From positions 1 to 5,413 of the forward strand of contig WGCB01000387.1 of assembly GCA_015494005.1 (NCBI GenBank): DNA of 5,413 bases. Direction: 5' to 3'. Position numbers and translations under genes: made by a program. A model generated the notes under the pieces. It was given only the letters and a program-made list of their open reading frames with translations. It ran no database searches and was not told the DNA's origin. Below, one piece after another: positions 1 to 5,413 of the stretch; position 1 is the first letter of the stretch; every line of letters starts with the position of its first letter. The DNA is from Caldilineaceae bacterium (GTDB lineage: Bacteria; Chloroflexota; Anaerolineae; Caldilineales; Caldilineaceae).

Positions 1-504
1 CCCCGGGGCCAGGGCCAGGGCTTGCGCCAGGCCGATGATCAGGGCGTCCGCGAGGCCCATCTGCTCCAGGTCACCCAGGCGCTGGAGACGGCGGGAGATC
101 CACTCGCTCAGGGCCAGGAGGCCGGCCGTCACCAGGAGGAAGCCGCCCGCCGCGGCCGGGCTGGCGAAGAGGCTCTCGAAGAAATCCTTGAAGAGCAGGC
201 CGGCCACCACCGCGGGGACGCTCCCCACCACGATGAACCAGCCCACCCGGGCGTTCACGTCATCCAGGGAGCGGCGGAGCAGGCTGGTCAGGGTGGCCAG
301 GGCGATGGCCCACAGATCCCGCCAGAAGACCAGGCCGATGGCCAGGAGGGTCCCCCAGTGGAGCACGGTGTCGAAGAGGAGGGGCGGCTTCTCCCAGCCC
401 AGCAGCCAGGGGACGATGACCAGGTGGCCGCTGCTGCTGACGGGGATGAACTCGGTGGCGCCTTGGACGAATCCCAGGACGATGGCTTTGATGATCTCGA
501 ACAC
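1..504 (-). CDS. uppP: Undecaprenyl-diphosphatase UppP (BacA), C-terminal part beyond window
   Basis: Integral membrane phosphatase that converts undecaprenyl diphosphate to the monophosphate, recycling the lipid carrier for peptidoglycan and other surface polymers; overproduction is known to give bacitracin resistance. The minus-strand frame reads 168 residues and runs off the left edge; family members are usually about 260-280 residues, so about a third is missing. Residues 11-28 match the first family signature: GFVQGATEFIP then VSSSGHL, with Gln14, Glu18, Ser25 and His27 in the catalytic region. The second signature begins at the edge (GLAQALALAPG, 158-168); the SRSG with its conserved Arg would follow outside. 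Hydrophobic segments lie near 22-36, 52-72, 88-105, 119-134 and 152-168. The start is GTG at 504, giving VFEIIKAIVLG as the family N-terminus, with GAAAGG 8 bases upstream. It lies 42 bases after tgt with no terminator between, so it is probably in the same operon. Confidence 0.95.
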   Translation of the reverse strand, partial: MFEIIKAIVLGFVQGATEFIPVSSSGHLVIVPWLLGWEKPPLLFDTVLHWGTLLAIGLVFWRDLWAIALATLTSLLRRSLDDVNARVGWFIVVGSVPAVVAGLLFKDFFESLFASPAAAGGFLLVTAGLLALSEWISRRLQRLGDLEQMGLADALIIGLAQALALAPG

Positions 505-518
505 AGGGGTTGCCTTTC
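505..518 (-). promoter_or_regulatory. Ribosome binding site that sets the uppP GTG start
   Basis: On the minus strand GAAAGG (518 to 513) lies 8 bases before the GTG at 504. No in-frame ATG sits at the family N-terminus, so this site supports the GTG start. Confidence 0.7.
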
Positions 519-546
519 GTGTGAGCTCCCGGTGTGAGTTTCCGGG

Positions 547-1725
547 CTAGGATCTGGGCTGAGACTTGGACTGGGAGGCCGCGATCCACTTGCGGCGCTG
601 CTCGTGCCGGACTCGCTGGTCCGAGATGCGGTAGCGCTCCAGGAAGGCGGCCCGGAACTCCCGGAAACGCCCCTCCTGGATGGCCTCCCGGATCTGCTCC
701 ATAAGCCGAAGCAGAAAGTGCACGTTGTGGATAGTCCCCAGGCGCAAACCGGTGATCTCTTTGGCCTTGTAGAGGTGGCGCAGATAGGCCCGGCTGTAGC
801 TGCGGCAGGTGGGACAGGTACAGTCCTCCTGGATGGGCCGGGGGTCGTCTGCGAAGGCCGCGTTGCGGATGTTGATGCGCCCCTCCGGGGTGAGCAGAGC
901 GCCGTTGCGGGCGATGCGGGTAGGCATGACACAGTCGAAGAAGTCGATGCCCCGATAGACCGACTCCACGATGTCCTCCGGCGCGCCCACCCCCATGAGG
1001 TAGCGGGGCTTGTGGGCCGGCAAGGCGGGGCAGGTCTCGTCCAGGGTGGCGTACATCTCCTCCTTGGTCTCCCCCACGGAGAGCCCACCCACCGCGTAGC
1101 CGGGCAGGTCCAGGCCAGCCAGAAACTGGGCGCTCTCCACCCGCAGGTCCGGGAAGATGCCCCCCTGGACAATGCCGAAGAGGGCCTGGTCCGAGCGGGT
1201 CTGAGCCTCCTTGCAGCGGACCGCCCAGCGATGGGTGCGCTCCAGGGCCTCCTCGTTGTAGGCCCGGTCCGAGGGATCCGGGCACTCGTCCAGGGCCATG
1301 ACGATGTCCGCGCCCAGGGCCTCCTGGATGGCCATGACCCGCTCCGGGGTGAAGCGATGGAGGCTGCCGTCGATGTGGCTGCGGAAGGTCACCCCGTCCT
1401 CGTCCAGCTGGCGGCGGTGGGCCAGGCTGAAGACCTGGAAGCCGCCGGAGTCGGTGAGGATGGGCCCATCCCAGGCCATGAAGCGATGCAGGCCGCCCAG
1501 CTTCGCCACCAACTCGTGGCCCGGACGCAGGTAGAGATGGTAGGTGTTGGCCAGGACCAGCTGCACCCCCAGCTCCTGGAGATCTTGGGAGTCCAGGGTC
1601 TTCACGTTGGCCAGGGTGCCCACCGGCGCGAAGGCGGGCATCTGGATGGGCCCGTGGGGCGTGTGGAAGGTGCTCAGGCGAGCCCGTCCATCGGTTCGGT
1701 GCAGTTCAAAGGAGAAGGAACTCAT
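547..1725 (-). CDS. tgt: Queuine/preQ1 tRNA-ribosyltransferase (tRNA-guanine transglycosylase)
   Basis: Cytoplasmic enzyme that swaps guanine-34 in GU(N) anticodons (Tyr, His, Asn, Asp tRNAs) for the queuosine precursor preQ1. With the ATG at 1725 the protein is 392 residues, typical of bacterial Tgt. Visible motifs: [13 protein letters not shown] with the base-catalytic Asp92; GIVQGG at 184-189; GGLSVGE at 213-219, where the Val is the bacterial preQ1-type residue (eukaryotic queuine enzymes have Gly); FDCVMPTR at 263-270 with nucleophile Asp264; and a zinc site Cys302, Cys304, Cys307, His333. All key residues are present. An in-frame GTG at 1809 would add 28 unconserved residues, but it lies against the terminator of the preceding gene and has no ribosome site. 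The ATG at 1725 also lacks a clear Shine-Dalgarno. uppP follows after 42 bases. The tail ends in a short Ser/Gln/Lys-rich stretch. Confidence 0.97.
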   Translation of the reverse strand: MSSFSFELHRTDGRARLSTFHTPHGPIQMPAFAPVGTLANVKTLDSQDLQELGVQLVLANTYHLYLRPGHELVAKLGGLHRFMAWDGPILTDSGGFQVFSLAHRRQLDEDGVTFRSHIDGSLHRFTPERVMAIQEALGADIVMALDECPDPSDRAYNEEALERTHRWAVRCKEAQTRSDQALFGIVQGGIFPDLRVESAQFLAGLDLPGYAVGGLSVGETKEEMYATLDETCPALPAHKPRYLMGVGAPEDIVESVYRGIDFFDCVMPTRIARNGALLTPEGRINIRNAAFADDPRPIQEDCTCPTCRSYSRAYLRHLYKAKEITGLRLGTIHNVHFLLRLMEQIREAIQEGRFREFRAAFLERYRISDQRVRHEQRRKWIAASQSKSQPRS

Positions 1726-1748
1726 CCGCAAACTTGGGCTGATGTGGC

Positions 1749-1770
1749 GTGGACGCCCTAGGGCATCCAC
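1749..1770. repeat. 22-bp near-perfect palindrome upstream of tgt, possible operator
   Basis: Arms GTGGACGCCC (1749-1758) and GGGCATCCAC (1761-1770) are inverted copies with one mismatch, separated by TA. The dyad ends 23 bases upstream of the tgt ATG. It could be an operator for a dimeric regulator or, in the tgt leader RNA, a hairpin with a CUAG loop and one G-U pair. No T-run follows, so it is not an intrinsic terminator. The function is inferred from position only. Confidence 0.5.
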
Positions 1771-1810
1771 CAGGAGGGCAGGCCATCCGACGCAGGCGAC
1801 GGTAGGCACG

Positions 1811-1846
1811 AAAAAGCGGGATTAACGCTATCGCATCAATCCCGCT
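1811..1846 (-). terminator. Rho-independent terminator of the histidine kinase gene
   Basis: Read on the minus strand, AGCGGGATT (1846-1838) pairs perfectly with AATCCCGCT (1823-1815) around a 14-base loop, and the second arm runs straight into a T-run ending at 1811. The hairpin starts 37 bases after the kinase stop codon. The plus strand has no T-run after the stem, so it works in one direction. It separates the kinase from the tgt-uppP unit. Confidence 0.88.
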
Positions 1847-1883
1847 CTGTCAAAGTTGAGTTCAGCCGAAACCGCCCAAGCGG

Positions 1884-3617
1884 CTACCCGGTCCGACGGA
1901 TCTGGGCCAGGGGCGCTCGTCCCCGCACCAGGGTGCCCTGCTTGAGCCGGGGGCTGGGCGAGAGGATCTCCAGGCTGCCGCCCAACATCTCGGCCCGCTC
2001 GTGCATGTTCAGCAGGCCCAGGCTGCCCCGCTCCTCGTAGCGCTCTTCCACGCTGTTCTTGTCGAAGCCCCGGCCATCGTCCTCCACTTCGAAGTGGAGG
2101 TAGTTGTCCTGGACGGAGAGGCGAATGTAGACGTTGGCGGCCTGGGCGTGCTTGCGGATGTTGTTCACCGCCTCCTGGACGATGGAGAAGATGTTCATGG
2201 CGGCCTGGTCCGAGATGGGGAAGGGCAGATCCTCCACCTCCAGGTGAACCTGGTTCTTCATGGAGCCCCGCAGCTGCTCGTGGTAGGCCCGCAACGCGGG
2301 GACCAATCCCCGGCTGCGCAGGATGATGGGGCGCAGCTCGAAGAGCAGGGTGCGCACCTCCCGGTTGGCCTGGCGAGCCAGGTCCTCCAGCAGGTCCAGC
2401 TCGGAGCGGACTGTGTCCAGGCGCTTTCGATCCAGCAGCCGCCGGGTCACGTCCACGTTCATGATGATCAGACTCAGCATCTGGGCCGCGCCGTCGTGCA
2501 GGTCCCGGGCCAGCTGGCTGCGGACCTCCTCCTCCGCCTTGATGATGCGCTCCTGCTCCTTGCGCAGGTCCTCGTAGAGCCGGGCGTTCTCCAGGGCGAT
2601 GGCCGCCTGGTTGCCCATGGTCTCCAGCCAGTGCTTGTCCTCCTCGGTGAATCCCTCCTCGCCGGACTTGTTCAGCACCTCCAGGACGCCCACGATGCGG
2701 TCGTGGATGCGCAGAGGCACGCAGACGATGTTCTCCGTGGTGAAGCCCGTCTCCTTGTCGATGTCCGAGGCGAAGCGCCGGTCGGACTGGGGGTCATTGA
2801 CGATGAGGGACTCGCCGGTGGTGGCCACCCAGCCAGCCACGCCGTGGTTGATGGGGATGTGCTTCTCCCGCAGCATGCCCCCCGCGCTCCCCGTGGGGAC
2901 GGAGAAGGTCAGCTCCCGCCGCTCGTGGTCCACGATGAAGAGGGTGCTGGCCTGGGCGCCCAGGACGCTGGCGGCCAACTCGGTGGTCTCCTTGAGCACG
3001 GTCTGCAGGTTCAGGCTGCTGGTGATGGCCTGGCTCACCTGGTAGACCAGGCTGAGCTGCTCCAGGCGGTGCTGGGTCTCTCGCAGCTGCTGGGCCCGCA
3101 GGCCGTGACGCACCATGGAACGGGCCATGGCCGCGATCCGGGTGTATTCCTCTGGGGTGGGCGTGTGACCAGCATCGAAGATCAGGCTGATCCCGCCGCG
3201 GAGGACGCCATCCAGGAAGAGGCGCACGTGGAGGATGGGCACGTCCCGGTTCCGCCGTCCCAGGCTGAGCTCCGTACCCTGATCGTCCAGAGGCTGGGCA
3301 TCGGACAGGGGCTTGGCCCGCAGGCCCTCCTCCCAGCGCTCGATGCGCACCACATTGATGGGATCCGTCTCGCCCAGGCGCAGCACCAGATCCGAGCCCG
3401 TGGACTGGGAGCGGAAGAGGCGCACAGAGAGCATCTCCGCGCGGTGCTGCTGGCGCAGGATGGCCATGCACTGCTCCCAGTAGCCGGTGTAGTCCTGTTC
3501 GTCCAGGAGCTGATCCAGGCGCACCAACTGGTCCTGGAGGGATGCCTGGCCGTTGGTCTGGACGGGGTCTACGGTTTTCGCTTGGCCATTGCTGGCGCTG
3601 GATGGTTTTTTGCCCAT
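1884..3617 (-). CDS. Soluble GAF-domain sensor histidine kinase (HisKA_3 / NarL-partner type)
   Basis: Cytoplasmic two-component sensor kinase that autophosphorylates on His and would pass phosphate to a response regulator, in this kinase class usually a NarL/LuxR-type one. Numbering from the ATG at 3617 (577 residues): 1-35 is a polar Gln/Ser-rich tail; about 62-170 is a weakly conserved GAF-like region; 189-346 is a clear GAF domain (GVAGWVATTGESLIVNDP, then VPLRIHDRIVGVLEVLN); 348-370 is a charged helical linker; the H-box ARDLHDGAAQML has His374; the N-box QEAVNNIRKHA is at about 481-491; the G1 box EDDGRGF is at 512-518; the G2 box GSLGLLNM is at 531-538. All catalytic boxes are intact. 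There is no signal peptide or membrane segment, so it senses an internal ligand or partner. The ORF continues to an ATG at 3689 (24 more residues); neither start has a well-spaced Shine-Dalgarno, so the start is uncertain. No response regulator is adjacent. The GAF ligand cannot be told from sequence. Confidence 0.93.
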   Translation of the reverse strand: MGKKPSSASNGQAKTVDPVQTNGQASLQDQLVRLDQLLDEQDYTGYWEQCMAILRQQHRAEMLSVRLFRSQSTGSDLVLRLGETDPINVVRIERWEEGLRAKPLSDAQPLDDQGTELSLGRRNRDVPILHVRLFLDGVLRGGISLIFDAGHTPTPEEYTRIAAMARSMVRHGLRAQQLRETQHRLEQLSLVYQVSQAITSSLNLQTVLKETTELAASVLGAQASTLFIVDHERRELTFSVPTGSAGGMLREKHIPINHGVAGWVATTGESLIVNDPQSDRRFASDIDKETGFTTENIVCVPLRIHDRIVGVLEVLNKSGEEGFTEEDKHWLETMGNQAAIALENARLYEDLRKEQERIIKAEEEVRSQLARDLHDGAAQMLSLIIMNVDVTRRLLDRKRLDTVRSELDLLEDLARQANREVRTLLFELRPIILRSRGLVPALRAYHEQLRGSMKNQVHLEVEDLPFPISDQAAMNIFSIVQEAVNNIRKHAQAANVYIRLSVQDNYLHFEVEDDGRGFDKNSVEERYEERGSLGLLNMHERAEMLGGSLEILSPSPRLKQGTLVRGRAPLAQIRRTG

Positions 3618-3625
3618 GGGAAACG

Positions 3626-3635
3626 ACCGATCGGT
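3626..3635. repeat. 10-bp perfect palindrome just upstream of the kinase start
   Basis: ACCGATCGGT is self-complementary and lies 8 bases upstream of the ATG at 3617, between the two candidate kinase starts. If the downstream start is right it sits in the leader and might be a regulator site. A 10-bp dyad can occur by chance, so this is weak. Confidence 0.25.
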
Positions 3636-3824
3636 TGAAATGAAGTGCGTCGATGTGAGGGACGATGGGCCCTGAAGCCGGGGCGACATCCTGGATCAAA
3701 CAGCAGCGGACCCTGTCAAGAAGCTGCCTTCCCGCCTTAAACCTAGCCCAACTGCTACCTGGGTACTATCAGGGAAAGTGCGGAAAACATCCCCAGGCTA
3801 TGCCCTGCCGCAGGGAAACCGATT

Positions 3825-3850
3825 CGTCAAGTATATCATATTCTGTTTTG
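3825..3850 (-). promoter_or_regulatory. AT-rich island, possible promoter of the kinase gene
   Basis: The 259-base gap between the patatin stop (3877) and the kinase start (3617) has no convincing gene. Its notable part is an AT-rich patch unlike the GC-rich surroundings. On the minus strand it holds -10-like hexamers TATGAT (3840-3835) and TATACT (3835-3830). No good -35 is seen 16-18 bases upstream. Separately, a perfect TTGACA (3719-3714) lies nearer the gene but has no matching -10. Either could drive the kinase. A small hairpin (CCCTG/CAGGG, 3803-3815) lies in the same gap, without a T-run. Confidence 0.3.
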
Positions 3851-3876
3851 GGGCACGAACACGGCGCCAGAGTCGC

Positions 3877-4791
3877 TCAGTGGCGATACGGGGGCGTGTA
3901 GGCCCGGGCGCCGGCCACGGAACGTCCTCTTGCCGCCCCTCGGCTGGGTGCAGGACGCACGGCCCGGGGCTGAGGATTGGCCAGGTAGGCCTGGGCCGCC
4001 TCCCGCCCGGCGGCCAGCATCTCCTCCGTCTTGCTGAAGTCGTTGAAGGCGATATCACTGAAGGCGGCGATGTGAATGTGATGAAGCTCGATGGCTGGGC
4101 TTTCCACGGCCCGCTCCAGATCCGTCAAAAGGGACTGGGCGATCATGGTGTTCAGGCTGCGGGTGAGGATCTGCATGACACCCCGAGCCGGGGGCAGCGG
4201 GTTTCCGCCATAGCCCACGTTGATCACATAGATGGTGGTGGCTCCCTTGTCCATAGCGATGCTGGCCGGCACGTTGTCCAGGACGCCCCCATCCACCAGC
4301 TGCAGATCGGAGTAGGTCACCGGCGGGTAGATGGCGGGCAGAGCCGCGCTGGCCATCACCGCGTCGACCAGCGGGGCCTGGGGCTCCTCCCCGAAGAGGA
4401 ACAGGGTGTTGGAGCGCAGGTCCGCCGCGGTGACGTAGCAGGGCAGCTTCAGATCCCCGAAGGTGGTCACGCCCGGCGGCAGGCTGGCCTGGATGTGGGC
4501 TCGCAAGCCGTCGCTGCTGTAGAGGCTGTCCGCCTTGCTCAGGACTCGCCAGGCCAGGGTCAGCCAGTTCCCCGGGTAGATGACCTTGGCGTCCGCCCCC
4601 CGCCAGATGTCCGCCAGCTTCTCCACGCAAGCCGGGTCGTTGCCGCAGGCGGCCATGTAGGCAGAGTTCAGCGCGCCGGTGGAAGTGCCCACGTAGAAAT
4701 CCGGCTGCAGGCCATGCTCCAGCAGGACCTGGAGAGCGCCCACCTGGAGGGGACCTCGGGTGCTACCGCCGCTGAGGACGAATGCGATCAT
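3877..4791 (-). CDS. Patatin-like phospholipase / acyl hydrolase
   Basis: Probable Ser-Asp dyad lipid acyl hydrolase of the patatin family (304 residues), expected to cleave acyl esters of phospholipids or other lipids; the true substrate is unknown. The oxyanion-hole motif is near the N-terminus (SGGSTRG, 7-13; the family usually has GGGxRG, so one Gly is Ser here). The nucleophile elbow is GTSTG with Ser37, followed by ALNSAYMA. The typical ASAALPAIYPPV is at 147-158 and the second catalytic residue is Asp167 in VDGGVLDN. The last 30 or so residues are an Arg/Pro/Ala-rich, probably disordered tail. There is no signal peptide, so it is likely cytoplasmic. The ATG at 4791 is preferred over the GTG at 4923: AAAGGAG is 8 bases upstream, and the extra 44 residues would be Pro-rich and unlike the family. 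It is transcribed away from the GYD gene; I see no terminator after its stop. Confidence 0.92.
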   Translation of the reverse strand: MIAFVLSGGSTRGPLQVGALQVLLEHGLQPDFYVGTSTGALNSAYMAACGNDPACVEKLADIWRGADAKVIYPGNWLTLAWRVLSKADSLYSSDGLRAHIQASLPPGVTTFGDLKLPCYVTAADLRSNTLFLFGEEPQAPLVDAVMASAALPAIYPPVTYSDLQLVDGGVLDNVPASIAMDKGATTIYVINVGYGGNPLPPARGVMQILTRSLNTMIAQSLLTDLERAVESPAIELHHIHIAAFSDIAFNDFSKTEEMLAAGREAAQAYLANPQPRAVRPAPSRGAARGRSVAGARAYTPPYRH

Positions 4792-4806
4792 GAAAGCCGC
4801 TCCTTT
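4792..4806 (-). promoter_or_regulatory. Strong ribosome binding site that fixes the patatin start
   Basis: On the minus strand AAAGGAG (4806-4800) lies 8 bases before the ATG at 4791. This near-consensus site decides in favour of the 304-residue product over the longer frame beginning at 4923. Confidence 0.85.
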
Positions 4807-4832
4807 GCATGTGACAGGTGCATGTGACGGGT
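4807..4832. repeat. Two abutting 13-bp direct repeats upstream of the patatin ribosome site
   Basis: GCATGTGACAGGT (4807-4819) is followed directly by GCATGTGACGGGT (4820-4832); 12 of 13 bases agree. A degenerate third copy may continue on the upstream side (GTGCGATGGGT, 4833-4843). The repeats touch the patatin Shine-Dalgarno, so a protein bound to DNA or RNA there could affect expression. Slippage duplication is the simple alternative. Confidence 0.6.
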
Positions 4833-4938
4833 GTGCGATGGGTCTGCGTGGCGGGTGGGGCGGCCGATCCCCAGCTCCCGGGTTCGAGAAAGGCGAGACG
4901 CCGCCCGGAAAAGCCCCCCACAAGACCGATTTTTCGCG

Positions 4939-4944
4939 TATAAT
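4939..4944 (+). promoter_or_regulatory. Consensus -10 box, probable promoter of the GYD gene, overlapping a minus-strand -10
   Basis: TATAAT on the plus strand matches the sigma-70-type -10 consensus in an otherwise GC-rich region; transcription would start near 4951 and give a leader of about 118 bases before the GYD start. The bases 17 upstream do not resemble TTGACA, and there is no TG extension, so it may need an activator. On the minus strand, TATTAT (4945-4940) overlaps it and could serve the patatin gene, whose start is about 145 bases further along. Confidence 0.45.
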
Positions 4945-5053
4945 AGAGGGTGGGGACGCTCATCGAGTCCGACACTGCGCCCGGTTTTCAGGATGGAGTT
5001 TGCAGGTGCGTTTCGCAGTGATTCTGCCGGATCGGCACGTGTCCACAACCGCG

Positions 5054-5068
5054 AAAGGAGGTTTGAAA
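5054..5068 (+). promoter_or_regulatory. Strong ribosome binding site that fixes the GYD gene start
   Basis: AAAGGAGG (5054-5061) lies 7 bases before the ATG at 5069. It shows that the reading frame upstream of 5069, open back to 4760, is not translated as part of this protein. Confidence 0.88.
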
Positions 5069-5353
5069 ATGGCCACGTATATCCTGCTCAGCAACCTGAC
5101 CGACGACGGCGCCAAGACCATCAAGCATCGACCAGCCCGGATCAAGGAGGTCAACAAGGAACTGGAGGCCCTGGGTGTGAAGGTGGTCTCCCAGTGGGCC
5201 ACGTTGGGGCCCTACGACTTCGTGAACGTGGTGGAGGCCCCGGACAACAGGACCATCGCCCGGGTCTCCGCGGAGCTGGCCTCCCGGGGCACCGTGAAGA
5301 TCCTGACCATGGCCGCACTGCCCATCGACGAGTTCATCGCCAGCTTCGACTAG
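5069..5353 (+). CDS. GYD domain-containing protein
   Basis: Small cytoplasmic protein of 94 residues that is entirely one GYD domain, a ferredoxin-like alpha/beta family of unassigned biochemical role. The N-terminus MATYILLSNLTDDGAKTIK matches the usual opening (a beta strand, then T-D-x-G and I-K). Helix 1 (about 21-35) leads to LGVKVVSQWATLGPYDFV, where the family's G-x-YD motif appears as GPYD (47-50). VVEAPDN (54-60) and the closing TVKILTMAALPIDEFI (75-90) also follow the family pattern. Length is normal and the gene looks intact. It has a very strong ribosome site, its own -10 box and a possible terminator just after the stop, so it is probably a single-gene unit divergent from the patatin gene. 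Dimeric alpha/beta-barrel packing, as in related small domains, is plausible but not shown. No enzyme activity can be assigned. Confidence 0.92.
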   Translation: MATYILLSNLTDDGAKTIKHRPARIKEVNKELEALGVKVVSQWATLGPYDFVNVVEAPDNRTIARVSAELASRGTVKILTMAALPIDEFIASFD

Positions 5354-5383
5354 GAAGCGCCCGGGCCGTGCGCCCACCCCACG

Positions 5384-5413
5384 GGGAGCAGGCTCTGCGG
5401 AACGCCTGCTCCC
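5384..5413 (+). terminator. Probable intrinsic terminator of the GYD gene, cut by the window edge
   Basis: GGGAGCAGGC (5384-5393) and GCCTGCTCCC (5404-5413) form a perfect 10-bp stem with a 10-base loop, starting 31 bases after the GYD stop. The sequence ends at the last base of the stem, so the T-run that would confirm it is not visible. It could also be a two-way terminator shared with a gene beyond the edge. Confidence 0.55.

Noticed and set aside
528..546. CCCGG/CCGGG hairpin between tgt and uppP as a terminator
   Set aside because: The stem is only 5 bp and no T-run follows on the minus strand, so read-through into uppP is expected.
604..1761. Plus-strand open frame of 385 codons antisense to tgt
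   Set aside because: It is the complement of a fully motif-bearing tgt gene and resembles no family; long antisense frames are expected at this GC.
1726..1810. preQ1 riboswitch in the tgt leader
   Set aside because: The small preQ1-I pattern (a short hairpin with a C-rich loop followed by an A-rich tail near the ribosome site) is absent; only the palindrome is seen.
2001..3638. Plus-strand open frame of 545 codons antisense to the kinase gene
   Set aside because: Its composition (rich in Val, His, Gln, Leu, Gly with no domain pattern) is what the GC-rich complement of a real gene gives. The opposite strand encodes all kinase motifs.
3665..3901. Possible 78-codon small gene on the plus strand in the patatin-kinase gap
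   Set aside because: Only a weak, too-close GAGG precedes it, it overlaps both neighbours antisense, and the product shows no recognisable pattern.
4792..4923. 44-residue N-terminal extension of the patatin-like protein
   Set aside because: It is Pro-rich and unconserved, has no ribosome site, and would include the repeats and Shine-Dalgarno of the internal ATG.
4760..5068. N-terminal extension of the GYD reading frame
   Set aside because: The near-perfect ribosome site at 5054-5061 and the family-standard N-terminus place the start at 5069. The extension crosses the promoter region and the patatin 5' end.

Overview
The window is a stretch of high-GC bacterial chromosome, roughly two thirds G+C by eye, with strong G/C preference at third codon positions. 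It holds five protein genes. Four are on the minus strand: uppP (cut by the left edge), tgt, a GAF-domain sensor histidine kinase, and a patatin-like phospholipase. The fifth, a small GYD-domain gene, is on the plus strand at the right end. There are no rRNA, tRNA, CRISPR or mobile elements. A soluble multi-GAF kinase, a GYD-domain protein and this GC level would fit an environmental bacterium such as a member of the Chloroflexota, but that placement is a guess and nothing in the window proves it.

Right to left along the minus strand: the patatin-like hydrolase (4791-3877) starts behind a strong Shine-Dalgarno and faces the GYD gene (5069-5353) across a 277-base divergent intergenic region. 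That region has a consensus -10 hexamer for the plus strand, an overlapping -10-like hexamer on the minus strand, and a pair of abutting 13-bp repeats directly upstream of the patatin ribosome site. Next come a 259-base gap with an AT-rich island and the histidine kinase (3617-1884). The kinase ends in a clear intrinsic terminator (1846-1811), so it is not transcribed on into tgt. After a short intergenic region carrying a 22-bp near-perfect palindrome come tgt (1725-547) and, 42 bases later, uppP (504 to beyond the left edge). These two look co-transcribed.

The genes do not form one pathway. tgt (queuosine tRNA modification) and uppP (recycling of undecaprenyl phosphate for cell-wall synthesis) are housekeeping genes sharing a probable transcript. 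The histidine kinase has no response regulator next to it and is an orphan sensor. The patatin-like lipase and the GYD protein are separate units linked only by a shared promoter region. I see no previously undescribed multi-gene system here. The observations most worth a second look are the regulatory-looking repeats upstream of tgt and the patatin gene, and the architecture of the orphan kinase.
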